Below, piece by piece: positions 32,691-43,019 of a stretch of 64,000 nucleotides of DNA (positions are counted from its first letter, which is position 1; the number at the start of each line of letters is the position of its first letter). Source of the stretch: Leuctra nigra. Taxonomy: Eukaryota > Arthropoda > Insecta > Plecoptera > Leuctridae. The stretch lies in contig OW203762.1 in assembly GCA_934045905.1 (NCBI GenBank), positions 3,472,001 to 3,536,000 of the forward strand, in the 5' to 3' direction. Below the pieces are notes generated by a model. It worked only from the letters and a program-made list of their open reading frames with translations. It had not been told where the DNA came from and did not search any database. The position numbers and the translations under genes were made by a program.

Positions 32691-32789
32691 AGGGCCAGTA
32701 TTTATAAAAACGGCACCTGGCTCAATATGACCTCAGTTTTCACTGTAATACCAGCTCATATTTTATCCAGACTGACTACTTTATTTTAC

Positions 32790-32958
32790 ATGACCGACTC
32801 GCACTAGCATAGAATCTAGTTGATTTTAACCAATGACAATCTTTAACAACGCGACTTCGCATAGCGATATATGAACATTTTATTACAACACCTTGTTGAA
32901 TGACTTGGCTGGCGCTGATAACCTCGCTGTTGAGCGCCATAAACCATAATATCTATCA
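32790..32958 (+). repeat. Short interspersed repeat (copy 3)
   Basis: Same start (GACTCGCACTAGCATAGAATC) and end (ATAATATCTATC) as copy 2. Confidence 0.75.
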
Positions 32959-32959
32959 A

Positions 32960-33110
32960 AAATTCCTAGCATATTTATAAGTCTGAATTCACTAATGTTA
33001 ATAGTGTCCTTAATCTTAGGTGCAGGCACGATCACAGCTTCCTTTAAATCCTGAGGAAACACGCCCCAACTAGAATACAGGATTCCACATGTGTGATATG
33101 ATAAATTTTT
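32960..33110 (-). pseudogene. Same RT element, finger segment
   Basis: Minus strand: SWGVFPQDLKEAVIVPAPK...EFRLINML, the start of a non-LTR RT domain. With 31,315 onward it forms one RT split by the I-like element. Confidence 0.7.
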
Positions 33111-33475
33111 TGACGTTAAAGAACAGTCACAAAGACATAGAACATAAAACATAAAAATAAAAATAAAACATAGAATCGTAGAGCATGAAACATAAAAGAT
33201 AAAACATATATCATACATCTTTGACAGTGTTGGTAATGGTGATGTGGCACTATTGGTAAATTTACAGACATGTTTGATAAAACAAATATTATTTACAAAT
33301 TATGGCTGGACAATATGGCAAGTTATGACTGCAATTTTGTTGCGCGGCAAATGGTAATTAAATTTCATTTCAATAATAATCATAGATTTTGCATGCAAAT
33401 AGGCATAGATAAATTGAGAATAGTTGTTACGGTACTAAGATAAACATGGTGACATCGCAACAATTGGTAAAATAG
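33111..33475. other. Spacer with AAATAAAA repeats
   Basis: ATAAAACATAAAA-type simple sequence at 33,140-33,210; nothing else recognised. Confidence 0.4.
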
Positions 33476-33479
33476 AAGT

Positions 33480-34752
33480 CAAGTTGACAGGGAATCAGCG
33501 TAAATATCAAGTTCTGGGTTCGACTGAGCGAATTTATTGTAGGTGCTCGCTATTCTCTGGAGGCAGGAATGTTTATGTACACTCGGCCAAACAAAACTTG
33601 ATCGTTGACCAAATTTGAATGACTGCTGGTCATGTCCCATAACCAATGAAAGATTGTTATTATCATTGAAATGTGAGGTCACCTACTAGAGTGAGACAAT
33701 TAGATTGCTTAGACTGACTTCTGATAGTGCGATCACATTTATCAGCCTATCAGATTTATTGAACGTTTAAGTTTTGTTTGGCCAAGTGTACATTGATTCG
33801 ACTTTTGTTAAGTCTGAATGGAAGATAGTTTCTGGTTGATCGAGAAGGAACATTGAAATTAAGGCAAGATAGTATTTCGGGACTGTCAATTTGGTTATTT
33901 GTCAGCTTGTGAAGAAAAGTTAAGTCTGTCAGTTCTCTACGCTGAGAGAGCGTCGGGATATTTAGTTTAGTGCAGTGATTGTTGTAATCGGAGGAGTGAT
34001 AGTCAACCCTGGATTTGAACCCGATCCATTTGATGAAATGCTTTTGGATACGTTCCACTGACGCCGCTAGGGTAGTGTGGTACGGGTTCCAGATGACTGA
34101 TGCGTAATCAACAATGGGTCGGATGGTTGACAGGAAGATGAGCCGGTTTGTGGAGTTTGAGAAATCGGACAGACAATGACGTTTGAGGAAACCCAGCATC
34201 TTGAATGCTTTGGTGGTGACTACCTTGGCTTGTTGTTTGAAAGAGAGTTTTCTGTCAATGATGACACCAAAGTCCCGGATTTCTTCAACCCGCTCGAGGG
34301 AGGAGCTACATAAGTGGTAACGATCGGACAAATATTTAAAGTTAGGGTTAAAGATTTACATTTATTTACATTGAGTTTGAGACGCCAAGAGTCGCACCAA
34401 ACGGAGAGGGCTGTCAGATCAGCCTGCAAGAGAGTTGCGTCAGCCTCAGATCTTATGGGCATGTACAGTTTCAGGTCGTCGGCATACATAAGGCACTTTG
34501 AGCTCACAATGCACTGTGAGATGGTGTTCACGAAGAGAAGGAACATCAAAGGCCCGAGCACCGACCCCTGATGAGGCACACCGGACGTAACGGCCACGCA
34601 ACTGGACTTCACTCCGTTCACTAGCACCACTTGCTTCCGGTCAGACAGGTAGCATTTGAGAAGGCTAAGGAAGCGACCGCCAATGCCAAAAGATCGCAAT
34701 GAATGAATGAGTAGCGAGTGATCGAAGTCCGTGTAGATGGCGTCTTCCCGAG
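33480..34752 (-). pseudogene. Jockey-like non-LTR retrotransposon, RT to C terminus
   Basis: Minus strand: YTDFDHSLLIHSL, LSDRKQVVLVNG, SGVPHQGSVLGPLMF (motif B with one extra residue), YADDLKLY (catalytic), then FGVIIDRKLSF, IRPIVDYASVIW. The C-terminal tail continues at 33,572-33,480 after a MITE. A frameshift occurs near 34,300. The 5' end joins unrelated acidic coding sequence near 34,750. It is dead. Confidence 0.8.
33573..33793. mobile_element. MITE of the TGTACAC family, 221 bp
   Basis: Ends TGTACACTCGGCCAAACAAA and TGTACACTTGGCCAAACAAA (reverse), complementary over about 30 bp. It interrupts the last codons of the Jockey-like element, so it is younger. Confidence 0.85.
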
Positions 34753-35039
34753 GGCCGGACGACGGCAAAGCTGGCGGCGTCCTCGTCGCTGCTCATATCA
34801 ACGATGTCCTCGTCCAAGCGGCTCGGGACCTTTTCGTGGTTCACCGGAGTCGTCAGGTCGCCGTCGTCCTCGTCGTCAATTATTGTTATGACTACCGGCG
34901 AATCACTCGAGCCGTCCGGAGAGCCGGGGGACTGAGTGGCCCCGGTCGCGTTCTCGACGACGTGCGCAGGCGCCTCCTCATGGACGGAGGGAGCGTTTAG
35001 GTGCTGCCTCGACGATTTCGGCTTCCGCTTTGTCATCAC
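34753..35039 (-). CDS. Acidic protein with SUMO-interaction-like motifs, N-terminal fragment
   Basis: An open frame from ATG 35,039 that begins MMTKRKPKSSRQ (basic) and carries VVITIIDDEDDGDL and DIVDMSSDEDAAS: hydrophobic cores followed by acidic residues, as in SUMO-interacting motifs. It is cut by the Jockey-like element at about 34,750. I do not know the family. Composition next to a GC minisatellite means chance cannot be excluded. Confidence 0.35.
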
Positions 35040-35067
35040 GGGAAGCGCCGTCTCTTGCCGAGTGAAG

Positions 35068-35272
35068 GCCTTGGTGGCGGTGGGGGACGACGCCGATGAA
35101 GACGATCACGACACCAACCACTTCCCGGCCATGTAGTGATCCAGCATCACCTGGCAATTGTCGGGTTGATTCGGTTCCATCAGCGGCTCCTTGGTGGCGG
35201 TAGGGGGCGACGCCGGGGACGACTTCGATGAAGACGACCACGACACCGACCTTTTCCCGGCCATGTAGTGAT
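35068..35272. repeat. Two imperfect copies of a GC-rich repeat, about 125 bp apart
   Basis: CCTTGGTGGCGGT, GACGACGCC..., GATGAAGACGA and CCCGGCCATGTAGTGATC recur at 35,068-35,140 and 35,190-35,272. Confidence 0.8.
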
Positions 35273-35274
35273 CA

Positions 35275-35860
35275 GGCGACGCCGCGACGCCGACACCGGG
35301 TCGGCTGAGCCAGAGGAGGATCACGCGGAGGTCCACGACCAGCCCGCCGACACTCGTCATGTCACGAGGACCGGCCGTGCGCCTCGAGACGCCGCCGACG
35401 CCCGGCCCGCTACCGTCCTGAGGTGCCTTCGCCGCGACGCCGACGCCGGAGCGGCGGTGCCGGAGGAGGTCCACGCGGAGGACCACGACCAGCCCGCCGC
35501 CACTCATCACGCCAAGAGGACCGGCCGTGCGCCTCGAGACGCCGCCGACGCCCACCCCGCTATCGTCCAGGGGTGCCTCCGCTGCGACGCCGACGCCGGG
35601 GCGGCGGTGCCACAGGAGGACCACGCGGAGGTTCACGACCAGCCCGTTGCCACTCGTCACGCCAAGAGGAACGGCCGTGCGCCTCGAGACGCCGCCGACG
35701 CCCACCCCGCTATCGTCCAGAGGTGCCTTCGCCGCGACGCCGACGCCTCCCTCGGCACCGCCACCCCGCTATTGTCCAGGGGTGCCTCCGCCGCGACGCC
35801 GACGCCGGGGTGGCGGTGCCGGTGGAGGAGGTGGAGGTTACTACCTGAAGAGGTTAATCA
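35275..35860. repeat. 150-bp GC-rich minisatellite, about four copies
   Basis: Units start at CGCCGCGACGCCGACGCC near 35,281, 35,430, 35,580 and 35,730, with a shorter last unit at 35,791. As 150 is a multiple of three, long frames run through on several strands and frames; that alone is not evidence of a gene. Confidence 0.85.
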
Positions 35861-36067
35861 ATGGGATTTTTATTGGGTATGTGTAAACCAGTATGCTGAT
35901 TAGAAGCAAGTACTCTGACTTAGCGAGCTACTGCCGTGGCACGTCATTCCGTCATTCACGTTCGAACCTTCGAATAGTTAACATCGACGAGATCACCATG
36001 GATTGTCGGCAGCAGCTTAAGTCGCCAGCAGGTACACTGAAAACATATATTTTGCATTTTATTTGAA

Positions 36068-36170
36068 GTGCAGTTTAACGGACAGTTTGAAGGACAGTTG
36101 AGGACAGGTGGAGACAGTTGGAGACAGTTGCGGACAGTTGGAGACAGTTGGATACAGTTGGGTACAGTTA
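36068..36170 (+). repeat. Tandem 11/12-mer GGACAGTTGGAGACAGTTG
   Basis: Seven or more imperfect copies of (G)GA(G)ACAGTTG. Confidence 0.85.
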
Positions 36171-36176
36171 CCCAAT

Positions 36177-36535
36177 GTTTTCGCCGGGTTCCAGAATTTG
36201 TGCTAACATGGGGTGGGGGGAGCGTGTTGACCCCCCTTCCCCCCACCCCCACCCACCACCCTCAATCTTAAGGGGTTGAAATCTCGGAAACTAGCAGAGC
36301 ACATATTCTAAAATTTGGTAAGGTTGTAGCCCAAATTAGGCAAAAAATTTTGCGCCGGGTCCCAGAATTTTTGAAGACATGGGGGAGCCTCCCCCCCCCC
36401 CTTTAAAGTTTGAGATCTGGACAACTAGCAGAGCACAAATTCTAAAAATTTGCTGGGTTGTAGCACAAATTGCTATAGTGCTATATTGCTATAGTGCTAA
36501 GTGCTATAGACGTATAGGCCAGATGTGATATATAC
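36177..36535 (+). repeat. Two direct repeats of about 170 bp, then CTATAGTG repeat
   Basis: CGCCGGGT.CCAGAATTT, ACATGGG, a C run, GAAATCT.G.ACTAGCAG and AAATTTGNT.GGTTGTAG occur in both copies. TGCTATAGTGCTA repeats follow at 36,470-36,510. Confidence 0.8.
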
Positions 36536-36579
36536 ATTTATATATACATATATTATTATAGGTAACTATAATGCCCTAA

Positions 36580-37030
36580 AAAAGATGCGCCAAGTATATT
36601 TTGGTTTTTACAATTAAGTTTTGACTTGGCCCATTTTTTGATATCACTACTTTTCAGTGCTGAATTTTTAGATTTCTTCTATTTTTTTATAGATGAAAAG
36701 ACTTGGCTGGTATTTTTACATGTAGTGTTTTTTTATGGGTAATATGTAATTGAAAGATGTTCCCTATTATTCTAAAAATTCTAAATGACGGTTGTATATA
36801 AATGGCATATGCTTTTGAATCGAAAAATGTATTTAAAAAAACGATGCGCTAAGTCCTTTTGTAAAGTATTTCTCGGTGTTTATTCTTTTATTTCAAAAAT
36901 ACGATTAAATATTTGGATATGTCATTGACTTGGCTCCTTTTTTGATATATCACTTCTTTTCGGTGTTGATTTTTTTTAAAGTAAAGAGACTTGGCTGCCT
37001 TTTTTACACGGAGTGTTTTTTTCTGGGATC
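36580..37030 (+). repeat. Two diverged direct repeats, about 260 bp apart
   Basis: GATGCGC.AAGT, GACTTGGC.C.TTTTTTGATAT, TTTTCGGTG, AGACTTGGCTG and the TTTTTACA..AGTGTTTTTTT tail recur in the same order. Confidence 0.75.
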
Positions 37031-37225
37031 TAGTATAACCTATCTAATCAAAGTTTGTTTTAACAAAGTTCTTGCTAATTTAACTCTGAGTGTGAAGTAA
37101 TGTAATGTTGGATATATTGGAAAAGTATAATTTTGTAAATAATAACAGAAACTATATTTCTAAAGGAATTTAGTTTTGTATTGTTAAGACCTATATAGTA
37201 TCTAAATAGATATGATAAATTTATG
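37030..37225. other. Spacer
   Basis: AT-rich with no recognised feature. Confidence 0.4.
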
Positions 37226-37700
37226 TTATTTTCGTTTTCGATAGTTGAGCTTAGTTGAAGACGTCAACGTGACGGTGAGTTCGGTTAGACTTGTCCATAT
37301 TCTGTTTGTTTGCCTGATGTCGTGATGGAGTAGATGTATGACGTTAGTAGCATCGGCTTGCGTGACAAGTGGTACGTTTGTCAGCATGGCTTTGTTGTAT
37401 AGGTTTAGTAGTTGACTTATAGGATCCAGCATAGAATGTATAATATCGTTGGATGCGTTTTTCCAAGCTGATAGACCTCGATGTCTGTTGGGGTTTGGTC
37501 AAATTCGTTCCACCATGATCGTGTTTGGTCGGATAGTTTTTTGATCTTTTGGACTTGGCTATTTGTTGTAGTTTGGACTGCCGGCGTTAATAGCTCCGTG
37601 TGAATTAGATGATGTAAGATGATGTTAAGAGCTAGGTCCAGTTTAGTGATTATCTCTCTGCCTTTTGCTTCCTGTTGGCGAAAGATTTATTCTGGATGAA
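37226..37700 (-). pseudogene. Gypsy-like copy A: helical accessory protein, broken
   Basis: Minus-strand pieces read ITKLDLALNIILHHL, QKIKKLSDQTRSWWNEF and PISQLLNLYNKAML. The layout (helix, WW, helix) parallels 54,332-53,920 in copy B (VDTTIEQYTAWWYKHQ). It follows the zinc-motif ORF in both copies. The function is unknown; Gag- or Env-like helical regions are both possible. Confidence 0.45.
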
Positions 37701-38206
37701 TTTATATGCATTGTAGTGCATTTGGGTAGGAACGGAGTTTATTTAGCTATGGTGGTAGTATTATGTAAATGGACTTACCCAATTCCTGAGGATTCATGGT
37801 TCACTATTCACAATTTTAGTGTATCTTGTTTGAGGTTGAGGACTGTCTAATTTGGAAAAGTTGGTGTAGGTTCTGTTTGGTCTATTCGGGGTAGTTTTGG
37901 TCTTGAGTTCTAATTGGTTACTTTGGAGAACATAGAGGTAGGCTTGGAGGGGGTGGTCTTGGTGATCTTTTGTGGGAGGATCTGTTATGACGTCATTATT
38001 GGCGTAACTCAATGTGTGTTTTGGGAAAATATATGAAGTAAGTTTGTTGAATGTTTTGTATTTTAATGAAATTGTATGAAGTGTGGAAGTTCTATCCCTT
38101 TGTTTTTGTATTTAGATGTTATTTGTCTTTGAACAATGCTATTATATCGTCGATGAAAACTGCGTATCCAAATTCTGATTTGTGTTTTTCCTGTAATGTT
38201 CTGTAT

Positions 38207-38793
38207 TCATGGGCGCCCGCAGGATTTTTGCCAGGGGGGGGGGGCAATGCGAGAGAAAAAAAAATCCATGGTTAAGGGGGGTGTGGGGGGCGCGCCCCCC
38301 ACCCTGCCCCGCAGGGCGTTTTTTGGTTTTTGGACGCTTTGAAATCGATTTTGAGACGTTATGAGGTGTATTTTGTTCAAATACCTATTCAATATTTTTT
38401 AAATTTTACACTTTTGGGTGGTGGAGGGCATGCCCCTACCATGCCCCGCAGGGCATTTTTTGTTTTTTTAACACTTTGAAATGATTTTTTGTTTGTTTGT
38501 TTACAGATTGAAACTATACGTTACTATACGCATTATATTCAAATTTGAGGCATTTTGGTTAGTTTTGGACATTTCTTCCAACCATGTTCTTCAAAACAAA
38601 TAACGTAGGTATAGCAAGTCATATTAAATATATATTTCGATACTTTAATCAGTATTTTATTTTCCATTCAAAAAGTTACATATATAATAATGATTTGAAG
38701 TTACATTCTTTTCCCAATTTTTGTGGATATCCAGGGGGGGGGGGGGCAACTGCCCCCCCTTGCCCCCCCCCCCCCTCCCTGCGGGCGCCCATG
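38207..38793. mobile_element. 587-bp MITE with CATGGGCGCCCGCAGG ends and 7-bp target duplication
   Basis: Ends CATGGGCGCCCGCAGG in inverted orientation, with G- or C-runs just inside. TCTGTAT flanks both sides (38,200-38,206 and 38,794-38,800). Copy B of the host element has the uninterrupted site near 54,962. A CCCGCAGGGC motif recurs twice internally. Confidence 0.85.
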
Positions 38794-38800
38794 TCTGTAT

Positions 38801-39175
38801 TGTTTCCGAAGGAGTTGTTCTGAGGTGGAGGGTTGTTTCTCTTTGTCTAAATTTCGGCGGTCCATTCCTGCTGTAAGGGTTATGATAAGTAAGTCTCTGA
38901 TGTAACTTCTGTTAAGATGGTTAATATTAAAGATAATTGGAGTAGTTTCTAATGTTATTTCTCTGTGTTCTTCGAAGTCGTAAATGTCGTAATGTAGGTG
39001 TGGAAGTTGTTTTGATTTTGATTTTACTATACCTTTTTGACGTTTAGAAGTTAGGAATTTGATGATTGCTTCTCGGAGTTTAGCTTGTCTGCATGGTTCG
39101 TAACGGCATTTTCTTGATTGGCATAAGTTGCATCTTGTGTAGTTCCTTGGTTTCATTACTGTAGTAGAAAAATTT
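38801..39175 (-). CDS. Gypsy-like copy A: CX2CX4CX4C zinc-motif protein
   Basis: Minus strand from about 39,156. It has CNLCQSRKCRYEPC, then FLTSKRQKGIVKSK, LPHLHYDIYDFEE and TLTAGMDRRNLDKEKQPSTSE. Copy B (55,361-54,882) is about 80 percent identical by eye over 120 residues, with changes mostly conservative. The C terminus is cut by a MITE. Cys spacing suggests zinc binding; the family is not known to me. Confidence 0.55.
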
Positions 39176-39179
39176 ACAA

Positions 39180-39470
39180 TGTTGTAGTTCGTTTGTTATC
39201 CTGGTTTGCGGGTTCCACGTGGTTTTCGTGCTTTATGGGCGATAATCGTCTGCTTGGCGGGGTTAGCTTAGGTGGAGGGGAGTAGTGTCGGTTGAGTGGG
39301 GGGTTGTCGTTTATTGAGGGGAAGTTGGTTTCGTGTGATCTGTGTTTTTAGATGTAGATCCAATTGATAATAATTATTTGTAATTTGTGTGTGATTGTCT
39401 GAATTTAGATTGTTATTGTTATGGTGTTAATTGTTATGTACCCAGGGTACTTGGGTTTATAGGAATGAAC
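39180..39470 (-). other. Gypsy-like copy A: untranslated or linker sequence
   Basis: Closely matches 55,345-55,600 of copy B (TTTGCGGGTTCCACGTGGTT, GCTTGGCGGGGTTAGCTTAG). The resemblance ends near 39,430. Confidence 0.65.
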
Positions 39471-39519
39471 TGGGTTCTTGTCCTGGCAGTATAGTCAATT
39501 ATAAATCGGCATAAAACAG

Positions 39520-39965
39520 TAATCGACCCCCCGACGGCTGTCACCTTATCGCGGTGGTGGGGTTTGTGTAGGCCAACGATCCATTGCAGCTACGCCGGCG
39601 AGCATATGCTCATGTGTAAGGGTTACCCATGCCGGACAGATCAGTGGTGAGGCCCAGACCAAGAGCAGCCAGGGTCGGCCTAACCATGCCCTCCCTTGAA
39701 TTTGCGGTCCCCTCGAACCGGCCTCCCCCCTCGAGATGGTGATCCCCCTGAAATCGGGTTCCGCCGGCCCGAATCCTCACACCCCCCGGTCCGTCCCCAT
39801 TCCGGCCTGGCCTTCCCACCAGTGCTGGACTCCCCCGGATCGGGCCCGTTAGGTCGACCCCCTCCCCTTGCCCTCCAATTATGATCAACAAAGTTAAATA
39901 TAACAATTAATGTGCGCAATATAACCTCGTCGTTGACGCACCATTAAACCAAACTAATCTAATCA
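39520..39965 (+). repeat. Interspersed repeat, probable non-LTR 3' end (copy 2)
   Basis: Inverted match of 3,205-3,650; it ends CACCATTAAACCAAACTAAT with a TAATC tail. Confidence 0.7.
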
Positions 39966-39969
39966 AACT

Positions 39970-40520
39970 AACAGTAATCGATGTTTATTGTGATGTTTAA
40001 GCTCAAATTACAGTTTTATTTTGAATGCAGAAAAGATACTTGGTTAGATGATTATAAAAGTTGAAATATTTAGCTAGATTTAATACAATTATTTGTACGA
40101 TTACACTGATTACAATAAGTTGATTAAGTGTATAAACTGATAACAATTATTTTGGTTAATTTTGATTAAAATAATGAAACTTGATAAAACAAACACTTAG
40201 GACATGGTGTGATACAAAACGAAACAACAATGATATTTTACGTCTGACGGTAAAAGTTGAACGTAGAAATTACTACTTTACTCTAAGAAATCAACAAGAA
40301 TGTTAAAGACTTTTTGTTCGCTCTCTGACTTTACAAATTTAGACGAGATGTTTCCGAAAATAAATACAAACAAGAGAAATGTTTCAAACGAACACAAAAT
40401 CTCAACAACTTGAAGACAATTACTCAAATTACAAACAGATATATAAGTCCCCTAAAACAGAAGATTTATTATAATCATACCGAAGATATTTATCATGTCA
40501 AAGGCATAAACTATTTTCTG
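39970..40520. other. AT-rich spacer
   Basis: The last exon of the Mutator gene may lie here but I could not fix it. Confidence 0.35.
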
Positions 40521-40528
40521 TATCTTAC

Positions 40529-42968
40529 CGGGGCTGGCATTGACCAAAGTCTTGTGAACGGTGGGCAAAAGCTCGCAGGGCTTGTTGTAAGACACAACCG
40601 CAGCTGCGCACCGAACGCTATACTGTCCCCGGAGAGCATAGTTGACGCGTTTGCCACCAACATATTTGTTCACGTGGGCGTTGTACTGCTCGGCAGCGTT
40701 GTTGTCCACATTGTGGATCAGGCTCGACACGTGCTGGACAAGGAACCGACTGACGATGGCCAACATCTCTTGCATAAACTTGCACTTAAATAACTCGTTC
40801 ACCCGATCAATTTCTGATGGTTTTGGTCCATTGCAGAAATAGTCAGCGCAAGTATTATGGCTGCCGAAAATGTGGAACGCACTATTTTCTATATCAGATT
40901 GTAAGTGAGCGACCTTGACTCGATGCAACTCATCTTCTGCTGCCCGATGTCTAATGGCCATCGTTATGGCGGTTCCCCATCGCTCGATCTGAGGAGAGAT
41001 GTGGACCATACATTTTTTTGTTTAATTTCCAATACATAATCATATCACGAGCTAGATATCGGTATGGAACGGAGGCTGAAGATTACCTGATCTTTCAAGA
41101 GATTTCTCAGCTCCATCGGGAAACCAGAGTGAGGGCGCTTACTTAGATCTGCCAATTTATTTATACAATTGCGCAGAAGATGATTACGACACTCGATCTT
41201 TTCTACCAATAGATCTGGTCCGTATGGCATCGTGTCAATCAGCCGTTTATGGACGCTCGAGTCTCCATCACCTGAAGAAGTGCAATTGTTAATAGGATTA
41301 TTGCGCCTTAAAAACATCATCGTTGTAACTGATCGGTAAACGCTACAGGTCGTTTACTTACCTATAAGCTTATGGAATTTCAGACCCAAAAGTTCTACAC
41401 TTTTGGCGAAACCTTCAACAATTATATCTGCTTCCATACTCGTTGGGCTATTATGCCAATTCAAGAAGCATTGGTGGGTCGGGACATCCTTATTCTTACT
41501 CTTGTAAAAGGAGCATAGGGAACAGTACCTGTTGCGTACACCTATGAACAGCACCACTTTGAGTGGTAGCCAACTATTGATGCCTGTGAAAAGAGGACAC
41601 AAAGGTTACCCTACTGGTCAATACGCTGAATGTAAGTTCATGAGATTAATAATCTTTTACATCATTGTTCTATGCAATCTGATATACAGTTCAATTTGCA
41701 ACGTAAAGGAAATATAAATTCCCTTCTCACTATGAAAACAATAATTATTGTTACTCTACAATATTGCATGGAATATGGTTTTACATAGGTACTTACTACA
41801 CCGGACAGAGAGTCATAATTCGTTTTATAGTTTCTTTTGCACCAGGCTCCATCGGCCACGACTACACACAAAGCTGTGCCGTCAGTGTCAACGATGTTAT
41901 TCTTGATCGCATATTCCCTCTCCTCTCTTGCGGCTTCTTGCATGGCCTCCAGGCTGGCGTCCTGGATAGCCTTGCCAACCTTATTACAGTGTTTGGTGAA
42001 GGTTTTGCGGGACATGCAATGCATATCCAGCGCCGCAACCAATTCTTTTAATTGTGTATATCCACCTCCAGTAGATATAATGGCTAGAACGGCAGCGTCA
42101 TTGGCAGACATGTAGTCTTGCCGATTCGTGTCCTCCGACGTGACGACTGTCTCGATGTTGCACATTCTGCACTTGAACTTCCAAGTACAGAGGAAGCCAT
42201 CGAGCCGTTCCGACGTCAGGACACTATCGGCAAAACCGCAATCCATCCCTCCAGGATGTCGATCACCCTGGATACTGGAGAACAAGTGTCCCACATTCAC
42301 AAGTCTCCTGCCACATAGAGTAGGTGGCGACGTCATTTGATCGGAGACTGAAGGCCTGTCGTCATACACCGAAGTGAAAGGGCGAAATAAATTTAGCGGT
42401 AATTATTATGAGTCGCATTGTATCAACATTTTGATCCAAATAGTATTGTAGCTACTCGCCTGCGATTAGCCGTATATGCATCCCAATCTGGCCAGTCACT
42501 CGACGCGTCACTGGCATCTGCAGCGAGTGCAGATGCTCTCTGATCTCCACTGAAATCGAAAATCACAAGGTTCATTACAATCGGTTGTGACCGCTAGCGC
42601 AGCAGCACAGTCCATCACACATAGACCATCACTCGACTCAACATTCATAGCAAAATGTCTATCTATACAGTTGAATGTGTGGCATTAGTGATGTGTGATA
42701 TGCTACACTGAGCTCCTACCCTATTGTTTGCGACGAAGCTTACCTGCGTGGAATTCGAGGTGGTGTGACTGCGAATTGCGGCTGCGCAACACCCCAGCTG
42801 CTGCAGCCCGGCTTAGGAGAGCCAACTTGTCTCCGAACAGGGGTGGAGTGAGCCAATCCCATGTCTTGAGGCAAGTCTCGTGAAGGTGACATGATCTCGT
42901 CAGTCAGGTCGCCATGTCCAATCAGAAATTGACCGGACGCAGACTGCATGCTGACATTGCCATCAAAA
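40529..42968 (-). CDS. Mutator-domain (MULE-related) transposase gene, six or more exons
   Basis: Minus-strand exons: 42,968-42,744, 42,549-42,460, 42,355-about 41,801 or 41,797, 41,583-41,362, 41,271-41,087, 40,988-40,529; the final exon is not located. Signatures: GRRLVNVGHLF, CKFKCRMC-type cysteines, VVADGAWCKRNY...YDSLSGV (catalytic region), VLFIGVRNRYCSLC, GDGDSSVHKR, KIECRNHLLRNCINKL, NNAAEQYNAHV.KYVGGKRVNYALRGQYSVRC. This is the arthropod Mutator-like family; the enzyme should act on DNA in the nucleus. Phases agree at each junction except the third intron, where a GTGTAG donor at 41,800 (instead of the better-looking GTAAGT) closes the frame. The second intron is GC-AG. No stop is seen, so this may be a recent or domesticated copy. 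Confidence 0.8.
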
Positions 42969-43019
42969 CTGCAGTCGAGTCTGTTGGTACAATGAAGAGT
43001 AAAATTTCAGGGTGGACGC

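Noticed and set aside
34978..35241. Second minus-strand protein upstream of the acidic fragment
   Set aside because: Made only of duplicated GC-rich text; no start context or motif.
35268..35903. 211-codon plus-strand and 199-codon minus-strand frames
   Set aside because: Open in several frames at once because a GC-rich 150-bp minisatellite has a period divisible by three; no known motif.
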